Positions 8,384 through 17,996 are shown, counted from the first letter of the stretch. The stretch: 64,000 nucleotides of DNA from Cyanobium sp. ATX 6A2 (GCF_024346355.1 NZ_JAGQCU010000017.1:1-64000); one strand, 5' to 3'. Notes: generated from the letters alone by a model not told the origin. Made by a program: numbers and translations.

Positions 8384-9615
8384 ACGGCCGGATCGGCCGC
8401 CAGTTCGCCGAAGAAGGCCCGGTACTGGGCTGGCCCGCCGGGAAACAGGGCATCCAGCCGCAGCGGATCCTCGGGGTCGGTGAGTCCTTGGAGGCGGCCG
8501 TCGGCCATCGAAGGCCGGCTTACCTGGCCGCCGCTGCTGTCCACCAGCACCACCCGGTTGGGCCGGTCGAAGCATCGGCCCAGATCCTGCAGCAGCGTGA
8601 GAAAACCGCGGTCGCTCCCCCCTCGCCGCCAGCTGCCGGGCGTGGGCCCGGGGGTGGAGGTGATCGTGTCGCCCACCCCCACCAGCTGGGGCATCAGCGA
8701 AGGCGGGATGCGCTCCGCCGCCAGGGCCAGCAGATCGGCGTGGAGGCGGGGAGCCGTGCGCACGTTGAAGGCCTCACCCAGGGGGTGCACACCGTGGTGG
8801 CGGGCGATGTGGCGGTTGATCAGCACCAGTAGGCCCGCCTCCTTGACGGCCCCGCGCAGCATGAACTGCACATCGGTGGTGCCGATCCCGCTCTCCGAGG
8901 CCCAGACGGGCCGTTCGCGGCCCTCGCCGTCGAGCACGTTGGGGGCAATGTGCAGGAAGAAGCTGCCGGCAAGGCTCTGCAGCTCGGCCTCCTCGAGCAG
9001 GCCCTGCATCAGCTCCAGCAGACCCTGCTGCAGCTCCCGCGCCAGCGCTGCCGGACGCTCGCCGGCGGCGCTGAGCTGGAACAGGCCATTGAGATTGACG
9101 GTGGGCGAGAGGGGGTTGTCGAGCACGGCCCGGGCGATCTGGCGCTCCAGCTCAGGGCTGTCCAGCCGTGGCAGCAGGCCCGGCAACCAGGCCCGCAGCT
9201 CCTCGGCCATGCGCGCGGGGAGCGCCTCCAGGAAGGCCAGCTCGGTGGCACTCACCCCGGGGGTGTCCACCTGGCCGTGGCGGTTCTGCAGCTGCACCCC
9301 GCCGGCCGCCAGGCCGGGGAGATAGAGCCCATGCCGGCTCGGAACGTGGGCCTCCCCCAGGGCCCGCTCCACCAGCCGGTTGACCCCGCGGCGGCCTTCG
9401 TGCTCGCCGTTGGTGAGCACGCTGAAGCGGCCGTCGAGTTGCCTGGCGGCCTGCACGTAGCTGGGCTCGATCCGGCGGGTGAGGGGGTCGAGCACCAGAT
9501 CCATGCACACCCCATCGAGGTCCTGCACCACCAGGAGGCTGGCCGGATCCCGCAGCCGGGGGCGGAGTTCGGCGAGCAGATCGGTGGGGCTGAGTGTGTC
9601 CACGGGCCGCAGCAA
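8374..9615 (-). CDS. stpA: Glucosylglycerol-phosphate phosphatase
   Basis: A 413-residue protein recognised as cyanobacterial StpA/GgpP, which dephosphorylates glucosylglycerol phosphate to the osmolyte glucosylglycerol. The N-terminal VVQDLDGVCMDLVLDP is the aspartate-nucleophile phosphatase motif, followed by FSVLTNGEHEGRRG. Length agrees with the roughly 420-residue Synechocystis protein. The partner synthase ggpS is not in this window. Its presence suggests a marine, brackish or salt-tolerant lineage. Convergent with the aas gene; a TTG start is used. Confidence 0.85.
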   Translation of the reverse strand: MLRPVDTLSPTDLLAELRPRLRDPASLLVVQDLDGVCMDLVLDPLTRRIEPSYVQAARQLDGRFSVLTNGEHEGRRGVNRLVERALGEAHVPSRHGLYLPGLAAGGVQLQNRHGQVDTPGVSATELAFLEALPARMAEELRAWLPGLLPRLDSPELERQIARAVLDNPLSPTVNLNGLFQLSAAGERPAALARELQQGLLELMQGLLEEAELQSLAGSFFLHIAPNVLDGEGRERPVWASESGIGTTDVQFMLRGAVKEAGLLVLINRHIARHHGVHPLGEAFNVRTAPRLHADLLALAAERIPPSLMPQLVGVGDTITSTPGPTPGSWRRGGSDRGFLTLLQDLGRCFDRPNRVVLVDSSGGQVSRPSMADGRLQGLTDPEDPLRLDALFPGGPAQYRAFFGELAADPAVQR

Positions 9616-9705
9616 CTCCGCTCACCCTGCCAGCGGAGCCCCGCTGCCGTGGTGGTTGACCGGTGGCAGGGCGACTGACAGCCTGAGCACTGAAGCAGTG
9701 AGTTC

Positions 9706-10149
9706 ATGGCCGACGGCACGATCACCATCAAGCGCTCGATCACCGTGCGGGCCGTGGTCACACCCCGCTGGAAGGAGGACGCCGAGCGCGAACTCAGCAA
9801 TGCCCTGGCCAACAGCGATGGCCAGCTCGCCCAGCTGGAGCGGGAGGGTCAGCAGCTGGTGGACGAAATCCGGCGCCAGAGCCTCAATCCGCTCGATCCC
9901 CGCGTGCAGGAGCAGGTGGGCTCGGTGCAGCAGCAGGTGGCCTCCAAGCGGGCTGAACTGGAGGAGCAGAAGCGCCAGATTCTCGAGCAGCAGCGCCAGG
10001 TGAGCGAGCTGGAGATGGAGCAGGTGGTGGAGCAGGGCCAGCTGGAGAGTGTGGTCGCCGTGGGGGTGGGCGACAACCTGGTGGAGAAGCTGCAGGCTGC
10101 TGTGCTGGTGCGCGATGGCGTGATCGAAGCCATCGAAGGCGCCCTCTGA
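9706..10149 (+). CDS. YlqD-like coiled-coil protein
   Basis: A 147-residue acidic protein with a short N-terminal beta segment (TITIKRSITVRAVVTPRW) and a long heptad-rich helix rich in Glu and Gln (about residues 25-110). The C-terminus (VGVGDNLVEKLQAAVLVRDG) is compact and hydrophobic. This layout matches the YlqD family, which has no assigned function. It sits 56 bp upstream of the pyruvate dehydrogenase E2 gene on the same strand. A link to that enzyme is only positional. Confidence 0.75.
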   Translation: MADGTITIKRSITVRAVVTPRWKEDAERELSNALANSDGQLAQLEREGQQLVDEIRRQSLNPLDPRVQEQVGSVQQQVASKRAELEEQKRQILEQQRQVSELEMEQVVEQGQLESVVAVGVGDNLVEKLQAAVLVRDGVIEAIEGAL

Positions 10150-10205
10150 ACGGGACGCCAGCGGCAGGGCTCGTAAAATTCCCCCCGACACTGCGGCGCA
10201 TCCCG

Positions 10206-11567
10206 TTGGCCACCCACGAAATCTTCATGCCCGCCCTCTCCTCGACGATGACGGAGGGGAAGATCGTGGAGTGGCTCAAGCAGCCGGGCCAGCGCGTTGA
10301 GCGCGGTGAATCGGTGCTGGTGGTGGAGAGCGACAAGGCCGACATGGATGTGGAGGCCTTCCAGGAGGGATACCTGGCCGCCGTGCTGATGCCCGCCGGC
10401 GGCACCGCGCCGGTGGGGGAGACCATCGGCCTGATCGTGGAAACCGAGGCGGAGATCGCCGAGGCCGCCGCCAAGGCCCCGGCTGCCCCCGCTGCGGCTG
10501 CCGCTCCGGCCCCATCGACCGCGCCGCCGGCCGCCGCTGTCCCATCGCCTCCCGCGGCGCCCCCAGCCCCTGCACCCACGACTGCCGCCGCTCCACCGGC
10601 TGCGCCGGCTGCTCCCGTGCCCGCCTCCACGGCCAGCGGCCGGGTGGTGGCGTCCCCCCGTGCCCGGAAACTGGCCAGCCAGCTGGGGGTGGACCTCAAT
10701 GCCCTGCGCGGCAGTGGCCCCCATGGCCGCATTCAGGCCGAGGACGTGCTGTCTGCCACCGGCCAGCCGATCACCGTGCCCCGGGTGGCCGAGGGTACCG
10801 GCCCGGCCCTGGCTCCTGCCGCTGCCGGGAACGGCAACGCCGCCGCCGCCCCGGCGTCTGCGCCCGCCGGTCAGACCTTCGGTCGGCCCGGCGAGGCGGT
10901 GGCGTTCAACACCCTGCAGAACGCGGTCAACCGCAACATGCTCGCCAGCCTGGAGCTGCCCTGCTTCCGGGTGGGCTACACGATCACCACCACCAAGCTC
11001 GACGCCTTCTACAAGCAGGTGAAGAGCAAGGGCGTGACCATGACCGCCCTGCTGGCCAAGGCCGTGGCCGTGACCCTGGCCCGCCATCCCCAGGTGAATG
11101 CCGCCACCAGCGCCGACGGCAGCGCCATGGCCTATCCGGCGGCGGTGAATGTGGCGGTGGCGGTGGCGATGGAGGACGGCGGCCTGATCACCCCGGTGCT
11201 GGCCAGCGCCGATCAAACCGACATCTATTCGCTGGCGCGCAACTGGGCCGACCTGGTGGCTCGCGCCCGCAGCAAGCAGCTGCAGCCCGATGAATACAGC
11301 ACCGGCACCTTCACCCTCTCCAACCTGGGGATGTTCGGTGTGGACCGCTTCGACGCGATCCTGCCCCCGGGCACCGGCGCCATCCTGGCGGTGGCCGCCT
11401 CGCGGCCCACGGTGGTGGCGGGCAAGGACGGCTCGATCCGTGTGGCCAACCAGATGCAGGTGAACCTCACCTGCGATCACCGCACCATCTACGGGGCGCA
11501 CGCCGCCGCCTTCCTCAAGGACCTGGCCCAGCTGATCGAGACCAATCCTGAGAGCCTTGCACTCTGA
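10206..11567 (+). CDS. pdhC: Pyruvate dehydrogenase E2, dihydrolipoamide acetyltransferase
   Basis: E2 core of the pyruvate dehydrogenase complex. The 453-residue protein has one lipoyl domain (residues 1-80) with the modified lysine in [11 protein letters not shown]. An Ala/Pro linker (about 95-140) follows, then the E1/E3-binding domain ([17 protein letters not shown]) and the catalytic CAT domain ending near [13 protein letters not shown], the active-site DHRxxxG motif. The start is TTG. The 3' end overlaps queA by 11 bp. E1 alpha lies 43 kb away at 53.1 kb, so the complex is not one operon. lipB at 5.7 kb supplies lipoylation. Confidence 0.95.
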   Translation: MATHEIFMPALSSTMTEGKIVEWLKQPGQRVERGESVLVVESDKADMDVEAFQEGYLAAVLMPAGGTAPVGETIGLIVETEAEIAEAAAKAPAAPAAAAAPAPSTAPPAAAVPSPPAAPPAPAPTTAAAPPAAPAAPVPASTASGRVVASPRARKLASQLGVDLNALRGSGPHGRIQAEDVLSATGQPITVPRVAEGTGPALAPAAAGNGNAAAAPASAPAGQTFGRPGEAVAFNTLQNAVNRNMLASLELPCFRVGYTITTTKLDAFYKQVKSKGVTMTALLAKAVAVTLARHPQVNAATSADGSAMAYPAAVNVAVAVAMEDGGLITPVLASADQTDIYSLARNWADLVARARSKQLQPDEYSTGTFTLSNLGMFGVDRFDAILPPGTGAILAVAASRPTVVAGKDGSIRVANQMQVNLTCDHRTIYGAHAAAFLKDLAQLIETNPESLAL

Positions 11568-12714
11568 GCCCAACAGCTCGGCGGCGCCGGCCGACCAGCG
11601 ACTCTCCAGCTACAGCTTCGATCTCCCCCAGAACCGCATCGCCCAGCGGCCCGTGGAACCCCGTCACGCCGCCCGGCTGCTGGCGGTGGATTCTGCGGGG
11701 GTGGGCCCGGCTCCCCATGCCCGCCACCTCACGGTGTGGGATCTGCGCCAGGAGCTGCGTCCCGGCGATCTGCTGGTGGTGAATGACACCCGGGTGCTGC
11801 GGGCCCGGCTGCGGGCCCGGCGTCCCAGCGGCGGGGCGGTGGAGCTGCTGGTGCTCGAGCCCTGGGAGCCCAGGCCTGGTGACGCTGCAGGCCCGGGCCA
11901 GTGGCTGTGTCTGGCCAGACCGGCCAAGACACTCAGGCCCGGCGACTGGATCGAGGTGGTGGCTGAAGGGCAGCCGCCGCTGGCGGTGCAGGTGCTGGGC
12001 AGTGATGCCGACACCGGCGGGCGGATCGTGCAGTTTCCGCCCGACTGCGGCGATGCGGCCACCCTCGAGCCGTTGCTGCTGCGTTACGGCGCCATGCCCC
12101 TGCCGCCCTACATCCAGGACCACGACGCCGCGGATCACGAGCGCTATCAAACCCGCTACGCGGCCCGTCCCGGCGCCGTGGCGGCCCCCACCGCCGGCCT
12201 GCACCTCAGCGACGCCCTGCTGGCGGCGATCCGCGGGCGGGGGGTGGAGGTGGCCAGCACCACCCTGCATGTGGGCCTCGGCACCTTCCGTCCGGTGAAC
12301 ACCGAAGACCTCAGCCGCCTGCAGCTGCACAGCGAGTGGGTGGAGGTGAGCCCCCAGCTGGTGGGGGCGGTGGCCGCCTGCCGGGCCCGCGGCGGCCGGG
12401 TGATCGCCATCGGCACCACATCGGTGCGCAGCCTGGAGGCGGTGGCCAGGCTGCACGGCGGCGAGCTGGCGCCCCACAGCGGTCCGGTGAACCTGGTGAT
12501 CCAGCCCGGCTACCGCTTTGCGGTGGTGCAGGGCCTGCTCACCAACTTCCACCTGCCCAGGAGCTCACTGCTGCTGCTGGTGAGTGCCCTGATCGGCCGT
12601 GAGCGCCTGTTGGCGCTCTACGCCGAGGCGATCGAGCGCGAGTATCGCTTCTTCTCCTATGGAGATGCCATGTGGATTCCCCCGGAAGCCGTGCTGCCGG
12701 GGGCACGGACCTGA
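11557..12714 (+). CDS. queA: S-adenosylmethionine:tRNA ribosyltransferase-isomerase
   Basis: Makes epoxyqueuosine at the wobble base of GUN-anticodon tRNAs. The 385-residue protein contains [20 protein letters not shown] at the N-terminus, [38 protein letters not shown] and [16 protein letters not shown], all typical of QueA. A TTG start inside the end of the E2 gene gives an 11-bp overlap, implying coupled translation. Its stop abuts the sodB stop with no spacer. Confidence 0.95.
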   Translation: MHSEPNSSAAPADQRLSSYSFDLPQNRIAQRPVEPRHAARLLAVDSAGVGPAPHARHLTVWDLRQELRPGDLLVVNDTRVLRARLRARRPSGGAVELLVLEPWEPRPGDAAGPGQWLCLARPAKTLRPGDWIEVVAEGQPPLAVQVLGSDADTGGRIVQFPPDCGDAATLEPLLLRYGAMPLPPYIQDHDAADHERYQTRYAARPGAVAAPTAGLHLSDALLAAIRGRGVEVASTTLHVGLGTFRPVNTEDLSRLQLHSEWVEVSPQLVGAVAACRARGGRVIAIGTTSVRSLEAVARLHGGELAPHSGPVNLVIQPGYRFAVVQGLLTNFHLPRSSLLLLVSALIGRERLLALYAEAIEREYRFFSYGDAMWIPPEAVLPGART

Positions 12715-13314
12715 TCAGGCGGCAGCCAGATTGGCGGCCACGAAGTCCCAGTTCACCAGCTTTTCGAGGTAGGTGGTGATGTAATCGGGCCGGCGGTTCT
12801 GGTAGTCGATGTAGTAAGCGTGTTCCCACACATCCATGGTGAGGAGAGCCTTCTGACCATGGGCGAGGGGAAGGTCGGCATTACCGGTCTTGGTGACCTT
12901 GAGGGTGTCGCCGTCCAGCACAAGCCAGGCCCAGCCGCTGCCGAACTGGGTGGCACCGGCGGTTTTGAATTGCTCAACGAAAGCTTCGAAGCTGCCGAAG
13001 TCGGCGTTGATCTTGTCGGCCAGGGCGCCGGTGGGCTGGCCGCCACCACCGGGCTTCATGCACTGCCAGTAGAAGCTGTGGTTCCACACCTGGGCGGCGT
13101 TGTTGAACACGCCAGCCTTGCCCGTATCTCCGGCCACGCTGGAGATCGTGTCCTCCAGGCTCTTGCTCTCGAGATCGGTTCCGGCAACCAACTTGTTGAG
13201 GTTGGTGACGTAGGCGTTGTGGTGCTTGCCGTGGTGGAACTCCAGGGTCTGGCGGGAGATGTGGGGCTCCAGCGCGTCGAGGTCGTAGGGCAGGGCGGGG
13301 AGCGTGTGAGCCAT
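12715..13314 (-). CDS. sodB: Superoxide dismutase [Fe]
   Basis: Dismutates superoxide in the cytosol. The 199-residue protein has metal ligands in LEFHHGKHHNAYV, NAAQVWNHSFYW and DVWEHAYYIDYQNRR. AAQVWNHSFYW rather than GGHxNHxxFW indicates the iron form. Length is standard for FeSOD. It is transcribed alone; about 120 bp upstream separates it from the FKBP gene and should hold its promoter. Convergent with queA, with no bases between stop codons. Confidence 0.95.
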   Translation of the reverse strand: MAHTLPALPYDLDALEPHISRQTLEFHHGKHHNAYVTNLNKLVAGTDLESKSLEDTISSVAGDTGKAGVFNNAAQVWNHSFYWQCMKPGGGGQPTGALADKINADFGSFEAFVEQFKTAGATQFGSGWAWLVLDGDTLKVTKTGNADLPLAHGQKALLTMDVWEHAYYIDYQNRRPDYITTYLEKLVNWDFVAANLAAA

Positions 13315-13434
13315 GAAACAGGGAGTATTGCTGGATGTTGCCGTGCGGTGGTCCGTACGGCACCGCGATCCTAACGAGCCCTCCAGGAGAGCTGTCCTGG
13401 CTGCGCCGGCTGCCCGGTGCTGCCCTGGCCCCGC

Positions 13435-14106
13435 TCAGCCCTTGATCTCCAGCAGCTCCACCTCGAAGATCAGGGTGGCGTTGGGGGGAATCACCCCCCC
13501 GGCGCCGCGCTGGCCATAGGCCAGATCCGGAGGAATCACCAGCTTGCGCTTGCCACCCACCTGCATGCCGGCCACGCCCTCATCCCAGCCGCGGATCACG
13601 CGACCGGCGCCCAGGGGGAAGGAGAAGGGGCCGCGGCCGTAGCTGCTGTCGAATTCGCGGCCGTTCTCCAGGGTTCCCCGGTAGTTCACCACCACGGTCT
13701 GGCCGGAGCTGGCCACAGGTCCATCACCGATCTGCAGGTCGGTGATGCGCAGGCCGCTCTCGGTGATCCGCTCCTTGGGGGCCACCAGCTCCCCCCCCAG
13801 GACACTGGCCTGGGCCAGCTGCGGATCGATGTTGTCTGGGGCCATGGTGAAGAGGGTGGGGTTGGGATCCTCGGGATCGAGCTCGAAGGCATCCCGTTCC
13901 GCAACGTCTGCCGGGGCATTGCCGCTGCGGACGAGAGCCGGGGTGACAGGGGCTCCGCTCGTGGAGGGGGAGCTGGGGGCGGCGGCCACCGGGGTGGGAC
14001 TCACCAGCTGGCTGATCAGCGCCAGCAGCAGGCAAGCCACACACACTCCGGAGCTGATGAGGATGTCGCGCATGGCCGTGATGGGGATGGCCCGATTGTG
14101 ACTCAC
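13435..14106 (-). CDS. FKBP-type peptidyl-prolyl cis-trans isomerase, membrane-anchored or exported
   Basis: A 223-residue protein. One hydrophobic segment at about residues 14-32 acts as signal or anchor, followed by a Ser/Pro-rich spacer and a C-terminal FKBP domain (residues 112-222). Family residues are seen in [43 protein letters not shown] and [13 protein letters not shown]. It probably folds proteins in the periplasm or thylakoid lumen. The GTG start overlaps the upstream stop as GTGA; an ATG at 14073 is an alternative start just before the hydrophobic segment. Confidence 0.88.
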   Translation of the reverse strand: MSHNRAIPITAMRDILISSGVCVACLLLALISQLVSPTPVAAAPSSPSTSGAPVTPALVRSGNAPADVAERDAFELDPEDPNPTLFTMAPDNIDPQLAQASVLGGELVAPKERITESGLRITDLQIGDGPVASSGQTVVVNYRGTLENGREFDSSYGRGPFSFPLGAGRVIRGWDEGVAGMQVGGKRKLVIPPDLAYGQRGAGGVIPPNATLIFEVELLEIKG

Positions 14107-14456
14107 CTGCCGCCGGGCTCGCCGTCCCGTTCGCCCTGGCTGCGCTGGCGCAGGGTCTGCTCCAGGCGGTCGATGCGGCCGCGCAGCTCATCCAGCTCGC
14201 GCTGCAGGGGAACGCCCAGATCCTGCAGCAGCTGATCGCGGTTGCGCTCCAGTTGTCGCTCAGCCTGTTGCTCGAGGCCCGGGGTGTCACCCCGCAGGGC
14301 CTTGAGCACGTCCTCCACCAGGGCCGGGGCGTGGCTGGGATCGAGCTTGCCGCTGCGCACCCACTCCTGGCTCACGTAGCGCAGCCGGTCGGCCAGCAGG
14401 GACGTGGTGCCCAGGCCCCGGAGCAGAAGTTGTTGCAGGGGGTTGTTCGGATCCAT
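14103..14456 (-). CDS. Phasin-like coiled-coil protein
   Basis: A 117-residue protein from the ATG at 14456; an in-frame TTG at 14483 could add nine residues. The N-terminus ([19 protein letters not shown]) is amphipathic. The C-terminal half is a charged coiled coil ([19 protein letters not shown]). This resembles the phasin-like helical proteins annotated in cyanobacteria, but polyhydroxyalkanoate binding is not shown and no PHA genes are here. It is translationally coupled to the FKBP gene. Confidence 0.6.
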   Translation of the reverse strand: MDPNNPLQQLLLRGLGTTSLLADRLRYVSQEWVRSGKLDPSHAPALVEDVLKALRGDTPGLEQQAERQLERNRDQLLQDLGVPLQRELDELRGRIDRLEQTLRQRSQGERDGEPGGR

Positions 14457-14510
14457 CGACAGCAGCGGATTCAACCAGCCCAACGATGGCGCTGATTACC
14501 CTGGCTGGCC

Positions 14511-15995
14511 ATGACCCAACGTGTCGAGCTTCAGCTAGGACCATCCCAGTCCCTGGCGCTCGCCGCCCTGAGCGGGGCCCTGGCCGGCTGGGCCCTGCCT
14601 CCGGCGGGCGCCGTGCCGCTGCTGTGGCTGGCCCTGGCGCTGCTCTGGGCACTGGTGGCGGGGCCGGCACCGGGGGGGGCGTCGGCCTGCTGGGGGGCGG
14701 CGTCGGTGCTGGTGAGCCACCGCTGGCTGCTGGGCCTCCACCCCCTCGACTGGATCGGGGTTCCCCTGGCCCTGAGCCTGCCCCTCTGCTGGCTGCTGCT
14801 GCTGTTGATCTCGGCCCTGGGCGGGGTTCTGGTTGGGATCTGGGGCCGGTGCGCGGCTCGACTGGGGCCGACGCGGCCCAGCAGTGCCCTGTTGCTGGCG
14901 CTGGCCTGGGGCCTGGCGGAGGTGCTGCTGGCCCGCGGGCCGTTGTTCTGGATCGGCCTGGGGGGATCGGCCCTGCCCGGCGACCGGGCCCTGGCGGGGT
15001 TTGCGTCGGTGGGTGGGGCGGGCCTGGTGGCGGCGCTGCAGCTGCTGATCGGCTGGGGGTTCTGGTGGGCGTTCCGGGAACGGCGGCGACTCGGGCTCAA
15101 GGTGCTGCCGGCGCTGCTGCTGCCGCTGCTGTTGCTCCATGGCGGTGGCCTTGCCCTGATCAATCGCGGCGGGGAGCTCGGGGGCGGCGGCCCTGCCCTG
15201 GAGCGGGTGATGGTGCTCCAGCCCGCCATCCCCACCCGGGAGAAATTCGCCGCGACCTCGCGCCTGCGCCTGCAGCGCCAGTTGCAGACGGGCCTGGAGC
15301 AGGCCCGGGCGCGGCAGGCGGATCTGGCGGTGTTGCCGGAAGGGGCTTTGGGGCTGGATCCGGTGCTCGCGCAGCCGGCGGCGGTTGAACTGCTGAGTGG
15401 GGGCTTCCGCAGCGCCGGCCCTGCCGGCGCGCAGCGCAGCGCGCTGCTGCGCTTCCCCGCGGGATCGCGTCAACCCGCCCAGGCGATTGACAAGCACCGC
15501 GTGGTGCTCCTGGGGGAGTGGGTGCCGTTTCAGGGACTGGTGCGCTGGAGTGGCCTGTCGGCGGTGGGGGGCATCGAGCCGGGGCCGCCCTCACGCCTGC
15601 TGCCCCGGATCCCGGCGTCCATCGGGGTGGCGATCTGCTACGAAATTGCCGATGGTCATGGACTGGCCGCCGCCACCTGGAATGGCGCGGGCTGGTTGCT
15701 GGCCAGCGCCAATCTCGACCCCTACCCCCTGGTGCTGCAACGCCAGTTCGAGGCGCTGGCCCAGCTGAGGGCGATCGAGAGCAACCGCTGGCTGGTGAGT
15801 GTGGCCAACACCGGCCCCAGCGGGCTGATCTCACCGCAGGGAGTGATCAGTGAGCGGCTGCCGGCCTCCAGGCCTGCCATGGACCTGCTCAGCGTGGCCA
15901 TACGGTCTGGGCTGACCCCCTATGTGCGCTGGGGAGAGCTGCCGCTGATCGTGCTGGCGCTGCTCCTGGGTTGCTGGCGCTGGCTGCTGCGATGA
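14511..15995 (+). CDS. lnt: Apolipoprotein N-acyltransferase
   Basis: Adds the third acyl chain to lipoproteins in the inner membrane. The 494-residue protein has six or more N-terminal membrane segments (residues 10-215), then a nitrilase domain. The catalytic triad is visible: Glu in AVLPEGALG, Lys in AIDKHRVVLLGEWVPF and Cys in IGVAICYE. A final C-terminal membrane helix follows. The middle of the nitrilase domain looks short, as in other cyanobacterial Lnt. Divergent from the phasin-like gene. Confidence 0.9.
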   Translation: MTQRVELQLGPSQSLALAALSGALAGWALPPAGAVPLLWLALALLWALVAGPAPGGASACWGAASVLVSHRWLLGLHPLDWIGVPLALSLPLCWLLLLLISALGGVLVGIWGRCAARLGPTRPSSALLLALAWGLAEVLLARGPLFWIGLGGSALPGDRALAGFASVGGAGLVAALQLLIGWGFWWAFRERRRLGLKVLPALLLPLLLLHGGGLALINRGGELGGGGPALERVMVLQPAIPTREKFAATSRLRLQRQLQTGLEQARARQADLAVLPEGALGLDPVLAQPAAVELLSGGFRSAGPAGAQRSALLRFPAGSRQPAQAIDKHRVVLLGEWVPFQGLVRWSGLSAVGGIEPGPPSRLLPRIPASIGVAICYEIADGHGLAAATWNGAGWLLASANLDPYPLVLQRQFEALAQLRAIESNRWLVSVANTGPSGLISPQGVISERLPASRPAMDLLSVAIRSGLTPYVRWGELPLIVLALLLGCWRWLLR

Positions 15996-16091
15996 ACCGC
16001 TCCTGATTCCAGGAGGATGGACAACCTCACAGAACGTCGGACAGGAGCCTCAGCTGCGGGATGTGCCCTGCCCCTCCGGAGGGATGAACGA

Positions 16092-16164
16092 TGGAGCCAA
16101 GGAGACTCGAACTCCTGACCCCCTGCATGCCATGCAGGTGCTCTACCAGCTGAGCTATGGCCCC
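16092..16164 (-). tRNA. trnA-GGC: tRNA-Ala (anticodon GGC)
   Basis: Read on the minus strand, the 73 nt fold as a complete cloverleaf. Acceptor stem GGGGCCA pairs with TGGCTCC (one G-U). The D arm is AGCTCAGCTGGTAGAGC. The anticodon stem CCTGC/GCAGG closes the loop ATGGCAT, which holds GGC. The T arm contains GTTCGAGTC. The discriminator base is A and the CCA end is not encoded. No intron. Confidence 0.95.
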
Positions 16165-16216
16165 GTTTGTACGCCCTTTGGCGCGGTCAGAGCTTACAAC
16201 GCGGCCTGCCCTGTCC

Positions 16217-16882
16217 TCACACCTGGCGCCACACCGCCACCAGGCGGCCCTGCACCGTCACCTGGTCGGCCGGCACCACGATCGGCGCATAGGCAGGGTT
16301 GGCTGCCTCCAGGGTCACGGTGCCGCCCTGGCGGTGGAAGTGCTTGAGGGTGGTGCCGCTGCCGGGCACCAGGGCGCTCACGATCGTGCCCGGCTTGAGG
16401 CGGCTGGGGTCGTGCACCGGCTCCAGCAGCACCACATCGCCGTCGGCGATGTGGGCGTCCACCATCGAGTCGCCGTTGACGCTGAGGGCGAATAGCTCCC
16501 GGCCGCCGATCACGGCCTGCAGATCCAGGTGCTCCCGTACATCGTCGAAGGTCTCCACCAGTCCGCCGGCCGCCACGGCTCCCAGCACCGGCACGCCGCT
16601 GGCCTCCTGGCCCAGCAGCCGCAGGGTGCGGGCCTGGCCCTCCTCCCAGGTGAGCCAGCCCTTCTGCTGGAGGTGACGCAGCCGGCTCTGGATCGGCGCC
16701 GGGGAGCGCAGGCCCATGGCCTGCATCATCTGGCGGATCGAGGGGCTGTGGCGATGCTGGCCGATGTAGTCAGCCAGCCAGTCGTAGAGCTCCTGCTGGG
16801 CCGCGGTGAGCTCCTGGCGATGGGGGGCGGAGGGACTGGTGAGGGAAGGGCCGGAGAGGGATCGGAATGGGGAGATCGCCAC
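16217..16882 (-). CDS. lexA: LexA-type repressor
   Basis: A 221-residue protein with an N-terminal winged helix (LTAAQQELYDWLADYI, SPSIRQMMQAMGL) and a C-terminal S24 self-cleavage domain. The Ala-Gly scissile site lies in LGAVAAGGLVE, the nucleophile Ser in NGDSMVDAHIADGD and the general-base Lys in TTLKHFHR, so it should be RecA-cleavable. The start is GTG. A palindromic GGTAC element 18-37 bp upstream is the likely autoregulatory operator. In some cyanobacteria LexA controls carbon or redox genes rather than SOS, so the regulon here is open. Confidence 0.92.
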   Translation of the reverse strand: MAISPFRSLSGPSLTSPSAPHRQELTAAQQELYDWLADYIGQHRHSPSIRQMMQAMGLRSPAPIQSRLRHLQQKGWLTWEEGQARTLRLLGQEASGVPVLGAVAAGGLVETFDDVREHLDLQAVIGGRELFALSVNGDSMVDAHIADGDVVLLEPVHDPSRLKPGTIVSALVPGSGTTLKHFHRQGGTVTLEAANPAYAPIVVPADQVTVQGRLVAVWRQV

Positions 16883-16899
16883 GGCCTGGAGGGAGCGCT

Positions 16900-16919
16900 G
16901 GTACTGATACAGATGTACC
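16900..16919. promoter_or_regulatory. Putative LexA operator
   Basis: A 20-bp element with perfect inverted ends, GGTAC and GTACC, around a 10-bp centre. On the minus strand 16906-16919 reads GGTACATCTGTATC, one mismatch from the cyanobacterial LexA consensus RGTACNNNDGTWCB. It lies immediately upstream of lexA and downstream of argF, the right place for autoregulation. Binding is inferred. Confidence 0.6.
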
Positions 16920-16951
16920 CTCCCGAGGCCGGTTTGTCCAGCCCCGTCTGC

Positions 16952-17920
16952 TCACACCCCTCCCAGCAGAGCTGCCAGCAGGGCCTGCTGGGCGTGCAGG
17001 CGGTTCTCGGCCTGGTCGAACACCCGGCTGGCACTGCCCTCGATCACGCCGGCGCTGATCTCCAGGCCCCGGTAGGCGGGCAGGCAGTGGAGCACGATCG
17101 CCCGCGGGTCGGCCTCGGCCAGCAGGTCCTCGTTGAGGCACCAGCCGGCGAAGGCCTGCTGCCGGGTCTCCTTCTCCTCCTCCTGTCCCATGGAGGCCCA
17201 CACATCGGTGTAGAGCGCGTGGGCGCCACGCACGGCGGCGACAGGGTCGTGCAGCACCTCCACCGTGGCACCGCGGCTGGCTGCCAGGGACTGGGCGCGT
17301 TTGCAGATGCCGTCATCCGGCGCAAAGCCCGGCGGGCAGCCCACGCGCACGTTCACCCCCAGCAGGGCGCCGCAGAGCATCAGCGAGTGGGCCACATTGT
17401 TGCCGTCTCCCACATAGCTGAGAGTGAGGCCTGGGAGCTCGCCGAAGACTTCCTGCAGGGTGAGGTAGTCGGCCAGGGCCTGGCAGGGATGCTCCAGATC
17501 CGTGAGGGCGTTGATCACCGGAACCGACGCCCAGTGGGCGTAGTCCTCCACCTCCGCCTGGGCGAAGGTGCGGATGGCCAGCCCATCGACAAAGCGGCTC
17601 AGCACCCGGGCGGTGTCGGCGATCGGCTCACCACGCCCCACCTGGGTCACGGAGGGGTCGAGGTCGATCACCTGGCCCCCCAGACGGCCCATCGCCACCG
17701 AGAAGCTCACCCGGGTGCGGGTAGAGGCCTTGAGGAAGATCAGGCCGAGCACCTTGCCGCTCAGATCCAACCGCACCTGCCCTTGTTTGACGGCGCTCGC
17801 CAAGGCAAGCAGTGCGCTGGTCTGCTCAGATGACAGGTCAGCGGAGGAGAGCAGGTCGCGGCCACGCAGCTCGGTGAGGCAGGCGGCGGTTGAGGCGGAC
17901 TGCGCTGAGGCGGACTGCAT
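16952..17920 (-). CDS. argF: Ornithine carbamoyltransferase
   Basis: Forms citrulline from ornithine and carbamoyl phosphate in arginine synthesis. The 322-residue protein has the carbamoyl-phosphate motif STRTRVSF, the HPCQALAD motif, DVWASMGQE (the ornithine-loop SMG) and HCLPAYRG with the catalytic Cys. The start at 17920 (MQSASAQS) is preferred; a TTG at 17941 would add seven residues. Located between ftsH and lexA on the same strand. Confidence 0.95.
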   Translation of the reverse strand: MQSASAQSASTAACLTELRGRDLLSSADLSSEQTSALLALASAVKQGQVRLDLSGKVLGLIFLKASTRTRVSFSVAMGRLGGQVIDLDPSVTQVGRGEPIADTARVLSRFVDGLAIRTFAQAEVEDYAHWASVPVINALTDLEHPCQALADYLTLQEVFGELPGLTLSYVGDGNNVAHSLMLCGALLGVNVRVGCPPGFAPDDGICKRAQSLAASRGATVEVLHDPVAAVRGAHALYTDVWASMGQEEEKETRQQAFAGWCLNEDLLAEADPRAIVLHCLPAYRGLEISAGVIEGSASRVFDQAENRLHAQQALLAALLGGV

Positions 17921-17953
17921 CGGGGCCACAACAAACAACACTTATGCGGGATC

Positions 17954-17982
17954 GGGGGCCTCGCCGTCAAGCGACGGCCCCC
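17954..17982 (-). terminator. Candidate hairpin terminator downstream of ftsH
   Basis: On the minus strand GGGGGCC, a bulged G and TCGC pair with GCGAGGCCCCC around a 6-nt loop, an 11-bp stem with one bulge. It is followed by a T-rich but interrupted stretch (GTGTTGTTTGTTG). It lies between the ftsH stop and the argF start, so it may end ftsH transcription. Confidence 0.45.
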
Positions 17983-17996
17983 CGGGCCTGGCCCAC

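Noticed and set aside
6050-8575. 841-residue open frame antisense to lipB and aas
   Set aside because: Gln/Gly/Arg/Ala-rich composition without motifs; it mirrors codon bias of the real gene on the plus strand.
9849-11573. 574-residue open frame antisense to the E2 gene
   Set aside because: His/Gly/Gln-rich, no recognisable domain; the plus-strand E2 is unambiguous.
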